Shown here: positions 25,051 through 34,179 of the stretch, in pieces
Layout: the number at the start of each line of letters is the position of its first letter
How positions within the stretch are numbered: position 1 is the first letter of the stretch
Assembly: GCF_004216905.1 (NCBI RefSeq)
Contig: NZ_SGXJ01000010.1
Span: 85,549 to 149,548, forward strand
Reading direction: 5' to 3'
Length of the DNA stretch: 64,000 nt
From: Kribbella sp. VKM Ac-2569
Lineage (GTDB): Bacteria > Actinomycetota > Actinomycetes > Propionibacteriales > Kribbellaceae
Notes under the pieces: generated by a model
Databases searched by the model: none
Seen by the model: the letters and a program-made list of their open reading frames with translations, nothing else
What the model was told of the DNA's origin: nothing
Translations under genes and position numbers: made by a program

Positions 25051-26514
25051 TCATGGGCGTGGGCGGATGATTGCCATCCGGGTTGTCGTGAGCTCCTCGA
25101 TCGCGAAGCGCGGGCCCTCGCGACCGGTACCGGAGTCCTTCACGCCGCCGTACGGCATCACGTCGGACCGGAACCCGGGGACCTCGTTGATCACCACTCC
25201 CCCGACGTCGAGCCGATCGATCGCCGCGAACGCTGTCTCGAGTGAGGACGTGAAGACGCTCGCATGCAGCCCGTACCGCGTCTCGTTGACCGCACGGAGA
25301 GCGCTCTCGATATCCGGAACGGATCGCACCGCGATCACCGGTCCGAAGATCTCCTCGTCCCACGCCGACAGCCCGTCCGGTACGTCGGTCAGCACGATCG
25401 GCCCGAGTACGTCGCCAGGGGCCTCGTACGCGATCGATGCGCCGGCGTGGACCGCATCGCCGACCCATTGCCGAACGCGATCGGTCGACGCCGGGTTGAT
25501 CAGCGCGGACACCCGAGTCACCGGATCACGCGGATCGCCGACGACCACGCCAGGCATCCGCGCGCCGAGCTTCTCCAGCAACGCTTCCCGCACCGACTCG
25601 ACGGCGATCACGCGCTGGACGGAGATGCAGGCCTGCCCGGACGCGTAGTACCCGCCGCGCACGATCGCGTCGGCGGCCGCGTCCAGGTCGGCGTCCGCGG
25701 CAACGACCAGCGCGGAGTTGGACCCCAGTTCGAGCAGCACCTTCGTCGGCGCCGCGTCGCGCGCGATGCGATGCCCGACGGCCGCGGATCCGGTGAAGGA
25801 GACGGCGCCGATCCGATCGTCGGTGGTGAGCGTGGCGCCCACGTCCGCTCCGCCCGTGATCAGCTGGAGAGCGCTCTCGGGTGCTCCCGCCTCGGCGATC
25901 GCGGACCGCATCAGGTGCGCGAGCCAGAGCGTGGCGAGCGGCGTCTGCGGCGCGGGCTTCACGATGATCGGGCAACCGGCCGCGAACGCCGGCGCGATCT
26001 TGTGCGCGGCGAGCAGCAACGGGTAGTTGAACCCGGTGATCCCGATGACCACGCCGATCGGTTTGCGCACCCAGAAACCCTGCAGCCCTTCACCGCTCGG
26101 CAGCAGGTCGAGCGGCACGGTCTCACCGTGCAGCCGGGCAACTTCCTCGGCCGAGGTCTCCAGGGTGAGCAGTGTCCGATCGATCTCGACTCGGCAGTCG
26201 ACCAGCGGTTTGCCGGTCTCGAGCACGAGCAGATTCACGAACGCGTCCCGCTCGGCGAGTACCGCGGAATGCACGCTCTGCAAGACGTTCCGGCGCACGT
26301 ACGACGGCAGCCGGCCGACCGTTTCTCGCACGGAGAGCGCGTTCTCGAGCGCTGCCCGGGCGAGCTCGACGTCCCCGACCGGCGCGTCCGCCACGGTCGA
26401 ACCGTCGTACGGGAAGATCACCGGTGCCGTGGTCGGTGTCTCGACCCAGGTCTCACCGATCGGCAGGCCGGCCGGCATCGTGATCGTCTCGCCGCCATCG
26501 AGCTGGATCTTCAC
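25051..26514 (-). CDS. NAD(P)-dependent aldehyde dehydrogenase
   Basis: 487 residues, full length. Active-site residues are N163 in GFNYP, K186 in IIVKPAP, E262 in LLELGSNS and the nucleophile C296 in GQACISVQR; the loop FTGSAAVG binds the cofactor. It oxidises an aldehyde to an acid. The start overlaps the stop of the ABC ATPase gene as ATGA, so the importer and enzyme genes form one transcript. The substrate is probably derived from the imported compound, possibly a semialdehyde. Two in-gene GAGAGCGCTCTC palindromes (25297, 25867) may be regulator sites or a codon coincidence. Confidence 0.93.
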   Translation of the reverse strand: MKIQLDGGETITMPAGLPIGETWVETPTTAPVIFPYDGSTVADAPVGDVELARAALENALSVRETVGRLPSYVRRNVLQSVHSAVLAERDAFVNLLVLETGKPLVDCRVEIDRTLLTLETSAEEVARLHGETVPLDLLPSGEGLQGFWVRKPIGVVIGITGFNYPLLLAAHKIAPAFAAGCPIIVKPAPQTPLATLWLAHLMRSAIAEAGAPESALQLITGGADVGATLTTDDRIGAVSFTGSAAVGHRIARDAAPTKVLLELGSNSALVVAADADLDAAADAIVRGGYYASGQACISVQRVIAVESVREALLEKLGARMPGVVVGDPRDPVTRVSALINPASTDRVRQWVGDAVHAGASIAYEAPGDVLGPIVLTDVPDGLSAWDEEIFGPVIAVRSVPDIESALRAVNETRYGLHASVFTSSLETAFAAIDRLDVGGVVINEVPGFRSDVMPYGGVKDSGTGREGPRFAIEELTTTRMAIIRPRP

Positions 26515-27380
26515 GCTGATTCCCCCTTCGCGAGTAGGTCGGCAGTAGTCGCACCGGAGAGCGCCCTCTGAAGCGTCGGGATGGCCGAGACGAGTCGCTG
26601 CGTGTACGGATGCTGCGGGGCGGCGTACACGTCACCGGTGTAGCCCGTCTCGACGATCTGGCCGGCGTTCATCACCGCCACGCGGTCGCAGACGTGCTTG
26701 ACCACGGACAGGTCGTGCGAGACGAACACGAGCGTGAGGTTGAGTTCGTCGACCAGCTCCGAGATCAGGTTGAGCACCTGAGCACGGACGGAAACGTCGA
26801 GAGCGCTCACCGGCTCGTCCGCGATCAGGATCCGCGGGCGCGGGGCGAGGGCGCGGGCGATGGAGATGCGCTGCCGCTGGCCGCCGGAGAACTGGTGCGG
26901 GTACCGGTCGCCGGCATCGGCGGAGAGACCGACGGCTTCGAGCAACTCGCGAACGCGCTCTCCCGACGCCGGATGTCCTTGAACGACGAGCGGTTCGGCG
27001 ATGATGTCGCGGACCCGCATCCGGGGGTCGAGCGAGCTCATCGGATCCTGGAACACGAGCTGGAGGTTTTCGCGCAGCGACCGCAGCCGGCGTTCCGGGA
27101 GACGGGTGATGTCGGTGTCCTCGACGATCACGTGCCCGGAGGTGGCCCGGTCCAGCGCGGCGATAAGGCGCAGCAGTGTCGACTTGCCGCAGCCTGATTC
27201 GCCGACGATGCCGAAACGCTCGCCCTGCTTGACTTCCAGGCTCACTCCGCGAAGTGCGTGGACGACCGGGGCCGGCTGAAGCAGCGAGGTCCGCGGTCGC
27301 GGGTAGTCGCGCACGAGGTCGACCACCCGGATGGCGGTCGGCGTCTCGAGATCGTGCACCGTCGGGATGTGCTCAGGCAT
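26511..27380 (-). CDS. ABC importer ATPase, OppF/DppF type
   Basis: 289 residues from ATG 27380, chosen over a longer open frame that would run through the preceding gene. Walker A is GESGCGKST, the signature FSGGQRQR, Walker B ILIADEP, and the switch histidine is in VFVSHDL. The short C-terminal tail PQHPYTQRLVSAIPTL is typical of the oligopeptide/dipeptide/nickel subfamily. It powers uptake together with the second ATPase, two permeases and the binding protein encoded upstream. It overlaps the preceding ATPase by 8 bases. Confidence 0.92.
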   Translation of the reverse strand: MPEHIPTVHDLETPTAIRVVDLVRDYPRPRTSLLQPAPVVHALRGVSLEVKQGERFGIVGESGCGKSTLLRLIAALDRATSGHVIVEDTDITRLPERRLRSLRENLQLVFQDPMSSLDPRMRVRDIIAEPLVVQGHPASGERVRELLEAVGLSADAGDRYPHQFSGGQRQRISIARALAPRPRILIADEPVSALDVSVRAQVLNLISELVDELNLTLVFVSHDLSVVKHVCDRVAVMNAGQIVETGYTGDVYAAPQHPYTQRLVSAIPTLQRALSGATTADLLAKGESA

Positions 27381-28326
27381 TAGTGACCCCCGCCGGGTGG
27401 TGGCACGCAAAGCCCTCAGTCTCAGAGCCGGTCCACTCCGGTGTCTCTTCGCAGAGAGCGGTTGCGTGCGCGCATCGGGTCCGGAAGACGCAGCCAGACG
27501 GGAACCGTCCGGCTGGCGGCACATTGCCCGGGATCGTGGTCAACCGACGCGATGTGGTCTCGAGATCTGACGCCGCGAGCAGTCCTTCGGTGTAGCGGTG
27601 ACGGGGTCGCGTGAACACCTCGTTGACCGGGCCTGCCTCGACCACGCGTCCGCCGTACATGACGAGGACTCGTTCGCAGACGGTGGCGACGACGGCGAGG
27701 TCGTGCGTGATGAAGAGCAGCGCGGAGGAGCGGTCCACGACGCCACGAACGATCAGGTCGAGTACGAGCGCCTGGACCGTGACATCGAGCGCGGTGGTTG
27801 GCTCGTCGCAGATCAGTAGTGCCGGATCGTTGGCGAGGGCAAGCGCCAGGACGACTCGTTGCCGTTGACCACCTGACAGCTGGTGCGGATAGGCGCGAAG
27901 GGTCTCGGCCGGGAGCTGCACGCGTTCGAGCAGGTCAGCCGCCGCGGTTCGGGCCGCGGGTTTCGCGAGGGTCTTGTGGATGAGCATCGACTCGGCGATC
28001 TGGTCGCCGATCCGCATGGTCGGGTTCAGCGCGGTCATCGGTTCCTGGAAGACCATCGCGATGTCGCGGCCGCGGACGCGGGACATCCGCCGTTCGTTTG
28101 CGCCAACCATTTCGTGATCGACACCGTCGAGGCGCACCGACCCGCCGGCCCGGACATCCTCGGGCAACAACCCGAGAATGCTCAGCGCGGTCAGTGACTT
28201 GCCTGATCCCGATTCTCCGATCAGCCCGACCCGCTCTCCCGCGCCGACCGTCAGGTCGACGTCGGACACGAGCGCCGTGTCCCGGACGGTCACGGACAAC
28301 CCGCGCACAGTGAGAACGTCGTTCAT
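27373..28326 (-). CDS. ABC importer ATPase, OppD/DppD type
   Basis: 317 residues. The start ATG 28326 overlaps the permease stop as ATGA, which rules out the longer open frame. Walker A is GESGSGKS, the signature LSGGQRQR, Walker B LLICDEP. The C-terminus has the cysteine-bearing tail PSGCVFRTRCAHATALC, which in this subfamily holds an iron-sulfur cluster. It is one of the two nucleotide-binding subunits of the peptide/opine-type importer. Confidence 0.92.
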   Translation of the reverse strand: MNDVLTVRGLSVTVRDTALVSDVDLTVGAGERVGLIGESGSGKSLTALSILGLLPEDVRAGGSVRLDGVDHEMVGANERRMSRVRGRDIAMVFQEPMTALNPTMRIGDQIAESMLIHKTLAKPAARTAAADLLERVQLPAETLRAYPHQLSGGQRQRVVLALALANDPALLICDEPTTALDVTVQALVLDLIVRGVVDRSSALLFITHDLAVVATVCERVLVMYGGRVVEAGPVNEVFTRPRHRYTEGLLAASDLETTSRRLTTIPGNVPPAGRFPSGCVFRTRCAHATALCEETPEWTGSETEGFACHHPAGVTNA

Positions 28327-29141
28327 CGACGATCCTCCAGTTTCGGATCGAAGCGGTCCCGCAGGCCGTCGCCGAGCAGGTTGAAGCCGAGGACGGCGAT
28401 CGCGATCGCGATCCCGGGGAAGATCGCCAGCCGCGGTGCGCTGAACAGGAACTCCTGGCTCTCCTGCAGCATCCGGCCCCAGGACGGTGTCGGCGGCGGC
28501 GTTCCGTACCCGAGGAACGACAACGCCGCCTCGGCCAGCACCGCGATCGCGAAGGACACCGAGGCCTGAACCGTGATCAGGCTGGTCACGTTCGGCAGCA
28601 CGTGCCGGAGAGCGATCGGAAACGGTTGCCGGCCGGCCGCGCGCGCCGCGAGAACGTACTCCGTCCGCATCACCTGCAGCGCCCCGCTCCGGATCACCCG
28701 CGCGAAACTCGGCACCGAGGCGATGCCGATGGCAACCATCGCGGTCAGGGTGCTGGCCCCGAAGACCGCTCCGAACATGATCGCCAGCAGCAACGCCGGG
28801 AACGCGAGCAACAGGTCGTTGGCCCGCATGATCACCTCGCTCGGCCACCGCCGTACCATCGCCGCCAGGATTCCCAGCGGTACGCCGATGACCGCGGCAA
28901 CACCGACCGCGACGACGCCGACGAACAGTGTCGTCCGCGAGCCGACCATGATCTGGCTGAGCACGTCCCGGCCGAACTTGTCGGTCCCGAGCCAGTGCGA
29001 CCACGACGGTTCCAGCAACCGCGAGGCGGGACTCACCAGCGTCGCGTCGTACGGCGTCCAGACGAACGACACCAGCGCCATCAATACGATCACCGCGACG
29101 ATCACGCCGCCGGCGATCAGACTCGGGTTCAGCCGCTTCAT
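28323..29141 (-). CDS. ABC importer permease, DppC type
   Basis: 272 residues with about six hydrophobic membrane segments. The first follows a short basic N-terminus (SLIAGGVIVAVIVLMALVSF). The EAA loop is in RAAGRQPFPIALRHVLPN, which contacts the ATPases. The sequence LSFLGYGTPPPTPSWGRML is the usual C-terminal DppC signature. It overlaps both neighbours by four bases. Confidence 0.92.
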   Translation of the reverse strand: MKRLNPSLIAGGVIVAVIVLMALVSFVWTPYDATLVSPASRLLEPSWSHWLGTDKFGRDVLSQIMVGSRTTLFVGVVAVGVAAVIGVPLGILAAMVRRWPSEVIMRANDLLLAFPALLLAIMFGAVFGASTLTAMVAIGIASVPSFARVIRSGALQVMRTEYVLAARAAGRQPFPIALRHVLPNVTSLITVQASVSFAIAVLAEAALSFLGYGTPPPTPSWGRMLQESQEFLFSAPRLAIFPGIAIAIAVLGFNLLGDGLRDRFDPKLEDRR

Positions 29142-30085
29142 GATGCCGTCCTGAGTCGAGGATCGAGGGCGACGTACAGCAGGTCGACGACGAAGTTGAC
29201 GAGGAGTACGGCGATCACGAGGACCATCACCACGTCCTGGACGAGCAACAGATCCCGGTTCGAGACGCCGTCGAGCAGCAAGCTCCCGAGGCCCGGGATC
29301 ACGAACACCCGCTCGACGACCACTGCACCGATCAACAACGTGGCGAGTTGCAGGCCGAGCACAGTCACCACCGGTACGGCGGCGTTACGGAGACCGTGCC
29401 GCCACAGCGCCTGGAACGGCCGCAAACCCTTCGCCCGCGCGGTTCGGAGATAGTCCTCGCGCAACACCTCCAGCACCGCGCTGCGGACGTAGCGGGTGAG
29501 GACGGCGCCCTGGACCAGCCCGAGTGACAGCGCCGGCAGGATCAGCTGCTTGAGAAACATCGCCGGATCCTGCGCCGGCGGCGTCCAGCCGTTCGCCGGC
29601 AACCAGCCGAGCCGCACCGCGAACACCACGATCAGCAGGATCCCGGCCAGGAACGCCGGGACCGCGACGCCCACCTGAGAGAACGCAGAGAGCGCTAACC
29701 CGGAGATCTTGCGATGCCGCGCCGCCATCACCGTCCCGGCCGGCGCAGCGACCACCAGGGCGATGATCATGCCCGCGACGACCAGCCACAAAGTGACCTG
29801 CAGCCGGTCGAACACCTGCGGACCGATCGCCACCTTCGACACGTACGACGTACCGAGGTCACCATGCAGCAGCCCGCCCAGCCAGTCGAAGTACTGCGTC
29901 GGCAGCGGGCGGTCGAGGCCGAACTGCCGACGCAGTTCGGCCACTGCCTCGTCGGACGCGTTCACCCCGAGCGCGACCCGGGCGGGATCGCCGGGCAGCA
30001 CCGCCATGAACGCGAAGACCAGCACCGAGCTCACCGCAAGACTGACCAAGAACACGCCGGTGCGCTCGATCAGGCGAAGAATCAT
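29138..30085 (-). CDS. ABC importer permease, DppB type
   Basis: 315 residues and six membrane segments. The N-terminal pattern VFAFMAVLPGDPARVALG, then LRRQFGLDRPLPTQYFDWLGGLLHGDLG, is highly characteristic of DppB. The EAA loop is TARAKGLRPFQALWRHGLRN. The start overlaps the binding-protein stop as ATGA, giving a strictly coupled set. Confidence 0.92.
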   Translation of the reverse strand: MILRLIERTGVFLVSLAVSSVLVFAFMAVLPGDPARVALGVNASDEAVAELRRQFGLDRPLPTQYFDWLGGLLHGDLGTSYVSKVAIGPQVFDRLQVTLWLVVAGMIIALVVAAPAGTVMAARHRKISGLALSAFSQVGVAVPAFLAGILLIVVFAVRLGWLPANGWTPPAQDPAMFLKQLILPALSLGLVQGAVLTRYVRSAVLEVLREDYLRTARAKGLRPFQALWRHGLRNAAVPVVTVLGLQLATLLIGAVVVERVFVIPGLGSLLLDGVSNRDLLLVQDVVMVLVIAVLLVNFVVDLLYVALDPRLRTAS

Positions 30086-31593
30086 CGGGCGAGCTTGGAG
30101 AGATCGAAGTTCTCGGTGATCGCGTTCGTCGGCAGCCCCTTGACGCTCTTGTCGGCGACCATCAGGTTCGGCAGCAGGAACAACCAGTCCCCCGCGGCCT
30201 GCTCGGACAGCCGGCGCGCCGCCTTCTTCATGTTGTCGACCTGCGCAGCCTCGTCACCGGAGTCCGCCGCAGCCAGGTAGCCCTGCAGCGTCGGGTCGTC
30301 GTACCGCGTGTAGTACTTCGCGTTGAACACGGCACCCAGGTCGCGCGGCTCGACGTGCGCGATGATCGACATGTCGTAGTCGGCGTTCTTGAACACCGTC
30401 GTCAGCCACGCCGCCGGGAACTCGAGCTGGTCGATCGCCACCTTCAGACCGGCCTGCTCCAGCTGGCTCTTCACCACCTGGCCGCAGGACGTTGCGTACG
30501 GCAACGTCGGGAGCCGGAGCCGGAGCGTCTTGCCGGCCGCACCGGAGGCCTGCAGCAACGATTTCGCCTTGGCCAGGTCGTACGGCGCGACTCCGGTCAG
30601 GTCCTCGTACCACGGGTCGGTCGGCGGGACCATGCTGCCGATCAGCTTGCCGCGTCCGGCCCAACAGGTGTCCAGCAACGCCTTGTGGTCGATCGCCATC
30701 CGGATCCCCTGCCGGGTCCGGACGTCCTTGAACAGCGGCAGCGAGTTGTTGAAGGAGAGCAGTACTTCGCCGTTCGTGGTGCCCTCGATCACCTGGTACT
30801 TGTCGTTGCTGGTGAACTGACTGAGAGCCTCCGGCGCCTGCACCGTGCCGATCACGTTGATCGTGCCGGTGAGCAGCGCGTTGTTCAGCGCGGTTGCATC
30901 CTTGAAGTACTTCAGCGTGATCTGCTGGAAGTACGGCTTGCTGCCCCAGTAGCTGTCGTTGCGGACCATGACGATCGAGTCGCCGCGGTTCCACTTCGAG
31001 AACTTGAACGGGCCGGAGCCGACCGGAGCGGTCGCGAGCGCGCTGACACCGCTCTCCGAGAACATCGCGCCGATCCGGGTGGTCATCCGGAACAGCCAGT
31101 CGTTGCTCGGCTTCGCCAGCGTGACCTGCAACTGGGTCGGCGACAGCGCCTTGGCCTGGGAGACCACGTCCATCGCGGCCTTCAGCGACGTCGTCCACGC
31201 CGTCTTCACCCGGTTGATGCTGAACACTGCGTCGTTCGCGGTGAACTGCTTGTCATTCGTGAACTTCGCGTTGTCGACCAGGTCGAAGGTGTACGTCTTG
31301 CGGTCCGGCGAGACCGTCCACGACTTCGCCAGCGACGGCACGATCTTGCCGGAGTCGTCCTGCTTGACCAGCGTCTCGTACACGTTCCCGAGCAGCACCT
31401 GCGGGATCGCGGCGCCGTCGGTGGTGGTGAAGTCCAGGCTGGCCGGCTCCGCGACCAGACCGATCGACAGGTTCTGGTCACCTCCCGGTGAGCTGCCGGA
31501 CGACGTACCGGATCCGGCCGAGCAGGCCGTCACGGCCAGCAGCGCGGCGGACGCGAGGAATGCGACCGCTCGAGTGGAAAACGACGGCTTCAC
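30082..31593 (-). CDS. Solute-binding lipoprotein, family 5
   Basis: 503 residues from GTG 31593, with GGAGGAG upstream. A lipoprotein signal ends in LAVTAC, followed by a Ser/Gly linker. The family-5 (oligopeptide/dipeptide/opine) fold shows as SIGLVAEPASLDFTTTDG near the N-terminus, VGSGPFKFSKWNRGDSIVM in the middle and SNDKYQVIEGTTNGEVLLSFN later. It captures the substrate outside the membrane. It is the first gene of the operon, preceded by a FadR-type palindrome, and faces the GntR regulator gene. Confidence 0.92.
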   Translation of the reverse strand: MKPSFSTRAVAFLASAALLAVTACSAGSGTSSGSSPGGDQNLSIGLVAEPASLDFTTTDGAAIPQVLLGNVYETLVKQDDSGKIVPSLAKSWTVSPDRKTYTFDLVDNAKFTNDKQFTANDAVFSINRVKTAWTTSLKAAMDVVSQAKALSPTQLQVTLAKPSNDWLFRMTTRIGAMFSESGVSALATAPVGSGPFKFSKWNRGDSIVMVRNDSYWGSKPYFQQITLKYFKDATALNNALLTGTINVIGTVQAPEALSQFTSNDKYQVIEGTTNGEVLLSFNNSLPLFKDVRTRQGIRMAIDHKALLDTCWAGRGKLIGSMVPPTDPWYEDLTGVAPYDLAKAKSLLQASGAAGKTLRLRLPTLPYATSCGQVVKSQLEQAGLKVAIDQLEFPAAWLTTVFKNADYDMSIIAHVEPRDLGAVFNAKYYTRYDDPTLQGYLAAADSGDEAAQVDNMKKAARRLSEQAAGDWLFLLPNLMVADKSVKGLPTNAITENFDLSKLAR

Positions 31594-31614
31594 GTCTACT
31601 CCTCCAGTGCGCCG

Positions 31615-31629
31615 ACTGGTCTGACCAGT
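31615..31629. promoter_or_regulatory. FadR/GntR-type operator
   Basis: ACTGGTCTGACCAGT is a perfect palindrome with a central T, the same core as the E. coli FadR box (CTGGTCNGACCAG). It lies 22 bases ahead of the binding-protein start and about 70 bases ahead of the divergent GntR gene, so one site could govern both directions. Two ACTAGGT copies follow at about 19-base spacing and might be a second, weaker site. Confidence 0.75.
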
Positions 31630-31701
31630 GGACTAGGTCTCAATGGGCCACTAGGTTTGTCCCCTGCTCAGGTGCCTGTCAAGCGAATGGGGGTGTACCG
31701 G

Positions 31702-32460
31702 ATGACAAAGGGTCCGCAGTTCGAGCCGGTACAGCCCGTGCGCGCCTACCAGCGGATCGTCGAGCAGGTCGAGGACGCGCTCGCCCGCGGCGACCTGGCA
31801 CCGGGCCAGCGGCTGCCGAGCGAGCGTGAACTGGTCGCCCAGTTCGCGGTCAGCCGGTCGACCGTTCGCGAGGCTCTGCGCGTGCTGGAGAGCAACGGTG
31901 TGGTCCGCTCCCGGCCCGGCGATCCGAACGGCCCGGAGATCCTGCCGTTCTCCTCGTTCGCGCTGCGCAAGCAGATGACGAGGCTGGCCCGGGTCGACGA
32001 GCTGACCCTGAGTGAGCTGATCGGGTTCCGGATGATCATGGACGGCGCCGCGATCCAGGTCGCGTCCCGGCTGCGGACCCCGGAGGAGCTGGACGACCTG
32101 GAGGCGACCCTGGTCGCGATGCGGGACGCGATCGACGTCGACTTCGCCGCGTTCAGCGAGGCAGATCTGGCGTTCCACGAGCTGATCGCGCGGATCAGCC
32201 GGAACTCGCTGATCCAGACCTGCAACGAGGTCGTCCGCGGCGTCGTACTCGGACTGATCGCCGACAAGATCGCGCACGCCCCCAACAGCCGCGCCCTGAT
32301 GCTCGAGTCGCTGCACCACCACGCCGAGGTGGTCGACGCGATCCGCGCCGGCGACGGCCACGCCGCGGCCCGGATCGCCCGGCAGAACATGTTCGACTAC
32401 TACGCCGGGTATGTGCCCGACTCCGAGCAGGAAACGTTGCGTGCACTCATAGATGACTGA
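31702..32460 (+). CDS. FadR-subfamily GntR regulator
   Basis: 252 residues from ATG 31702, chosen because GGGGGTG precedes it; ATG 31687 or TTG 31657 are in-frame alternatives. The winged helix is at about residues 8-70, with LPSERELVAQFAVSRSTVREALRVLE. The FCD effector domain follows, with metal/ligand histidines in FHELI and HHHAEVVDAIRAGDG. It probably represses the divergent importer-catabolic operon and releases it when a carboxylate ligand binds. The neighbouring palindrome fits the recognition rule of this subfamily. Confidence 0.92.
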   Translation: MTKGPQFEPVQPVRAYQRIVEQVEDALARGDLAPGQRLPSERELVAQFAVSRSTVREALRVLESNGVVRSRPGDPNGPEILPFSSFALRKQMTRLARVDELTLSELIGFRMIMDGAAIQVASRLRTPEELDDLEATLVAMRDAIDVDFAAFSEADLAFHELIARISRNSLIQTCNEVVRGVVLGLIADKIAHAPNSRALMLESLHHHAEVVDAIRAGDGHAAARIARQNMFDYYAGYVPDSEQETLRALIDD

Positions 32461-32513
32461 CTGGTTCACGTGGCATTCTGGCGGGATCGGTTCACTGCTG
32501 TGGGGGGCACCGC

Positions 32514-34163
32514 GTGAGCAAACCTGCGATTCTCACGGTCGACGACGACCCTATGGTCTCGGCGGCCATCTCCCGTGATCTGCGGCGCCGGTACGGCGAC
32601 AACTACCTGGTCGTCCGCGCGACCTCGGGCGACCAAGCGCTCGCCGCGCTGACCAAACTCGCGCTGCGCAATCAGCCGATCGCATTGATCGCGACCGACC
32701 AGCGCATGCCCGGCATGACCGGCATCGAACTGCTCGAACGAGCCCGCGAGCACGCCCCGAGCGCGAAGTACCTGCTGCTCACGGCGTACGCCGACACGGA
32801 CGTGGCGATCCGCGCGATCAACGAGATCGGCCTCGACTACTACCTGCTGAAGCCCTGGGATCCGCCCGAGGACCAGCTCTTCCCGGTCGTCGACGACCTG
32901 CTCGGCGACTGGCAGCAGGCCAACCCCGAGCACACCTCCGACGTCCGTGTCGTCGGCAACCGCTGGTCGGACCGCGCGCACGACATCAAGACGTTCCTGG
33001 CCCGCAACCACGTCCCGTACCGCTGGTACGACGTCGAGCGCGACACCGAAGGCCGGCGCCTCAAGGACCTCGCAGACGCAGCCGACCACGAACTCCCGTT
33101 GGTCCTGATCCCGGAAGGCGACACGCTCCGCTCCCCCACGGCCCGCGACCTCGCCTCGGCCCTCGGTCTGCGGACCCGCGCCGAGCAACCGCTGTACGAC
33201 GTCTGCATCGTCGGCGGCGGACCGGCCGGACTTGCCGCCGGTGTCTACGCCGCGTCCGAGGGCCTCAGCACGGTGATCGTCGAACGCGAGGCACCCGGCG
33301 GACAGGCCGGCCTCAGCGCCGCGATCGAGAACTACCTCGGTTTCCCGCGCGGCCTCACTGGCTCCGACCTCGCCCAGCGCGCCGTCGCTCAGGCGTCCCG
33401 CTTCGGCGCGGAGATGGTGCTCGCGCGCTCGGTCGTCGGCCTCGAGTCCCGCGGCCCCGTGCACGCCGTACTGCTCGAAGAATCCGGTGAGATCGAGGCC
33501 CGTGCGCTGATCGTCGCGACCGGCGTCTCGTACCGCAGCCTCGACGTCGACGGCCTCGGCGACCTCACCGGCCGCGGCGTGTACTACGGCGCGACGGCGA
33601 GCGAGGCCAGGCAGGTCCAGGACGACGAGGTGTACGTCGTCGGCGCGGCCAACTCGGCCGGACAGGCAGCGCTCAACCTGGCCCGCTACGCCAAGCGCGT
33701 CGTCCTCGTGGTCCGCGGCGACACGCTCGAGAGCTCGATGTCGCGGTACCTCATCGACAAGATCAGCGAGGCCGCGAACATCGAGGTACGGTGCCGGACC
33801 GAGGTGGTCGGCTGCCGCGGCGAGGGTCATCTCGAGGCCCTGACGTTCGCCGATCGCGCCTCCGGCCGGGCCGAGGAGGTGCTCGCCAGCTGGTTGTTCA
33901 TCTTCGTCGGCGCGATCCCGCGGACCGATTGGCTCGGCGATTCCGTCGTACGCGACAGCAAGGGGTTCGTCGTGACGGGGCCGGATCTGATCGCGCAGAA
34001 CCGGTGGTCGCTGACCAGGCCGCCGTACGCGCTGGAGACCAGCGTGCCGGGGGTGTTCGCGGCCGGCGACGTACGGCTCGACTCGATGAAACGCGTGGCG
34101 TCCGCGGTCGGCGAAGGCGCCATGTCGATCTATCTCGTCCACCGCTACCTTGCGACCGTCTGA
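32514..34163 (+). CDS. Receiver domain fused to thioredoxin-reductase-like FAD protein
   Basis: 549 residues from GTG. Residues 1-125 are a response-regulator receiver (acidic D10/D11, phospho-acceptor D62 in ATDQRMPG, T90, K113). Residues ~143-222 look like a thioredoxin/glutaredoxin-type fold without an evident CxxC. Residues ~226-549 are an FAD/NAD(P) pyridine nucleotide-disulfide reductase with GGGPAG at 234-239 and VVGAANSAG near 376. The position where thioredoxin reductase has CATC reads YYGATASEA (about 357-365), so the redox-active cysteines are absent. It likely works as a phosphorylation-controlled flavoprotein that senses or transfers electrons. The stop lies just before the histidine kinase start, so the two genes form a signalling pair. 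Confidence 0.88.
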   Translation: MSKPAILTVDDDPMVSAAISRDLRRRYGDNYLVVRATSGDQALAALTKLALRNQPIALIATDQRMPGMTGIELLERAREHAPSAKYLLLTAYADTDVAIRAINEIGLDYYLLKPWDPPEDQLFPVVDDLLGDWQQANPEHTSDVRVVGNRWSDRAHDIKTFLARNHVPYRWYDVERDTEGRRLKDLADAADHELPLVLIPEGDTLRSPTARDLASALGLRTRAEQPLYDVCIVGGGPAGLAAGVYAASEGLSTVIVEREAPGGQAGLSAAIENYLGFPRGLTGSDLAQRAVAQASRFGAEMVLARSVVGLESRGPVHAVLLEESGEIEARALIVATGVSYRSLDVDGLGDLTGRGVYYGATASEARQVQDDEVYVVGAANSAGQAALNLARYAKRVVLVVRGDTLESSMSRYLIDKISEAANIEVRCRTEVVGCRGEGHLEALTFADRASGRAEEVLASWLFIFVGAIPRTDWLGDSVVRDSKGFVVTGPDLIAQNRWSLTRPPYALETSVPGVFAAGDVRLDSMKRVASAVGEGAMSIYLVHRYLATV

Positions 34164-34179
34164 TGACTGGGACCTTCTG

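Noticed and set aside
22474..25245. A 923-codon plus-strand open frame
   Set aside because: It is antisense to the amidase, SDR and aldehyde dehydrogenase genes, which have complete catalytic motifs; the long frame comes from high GC.
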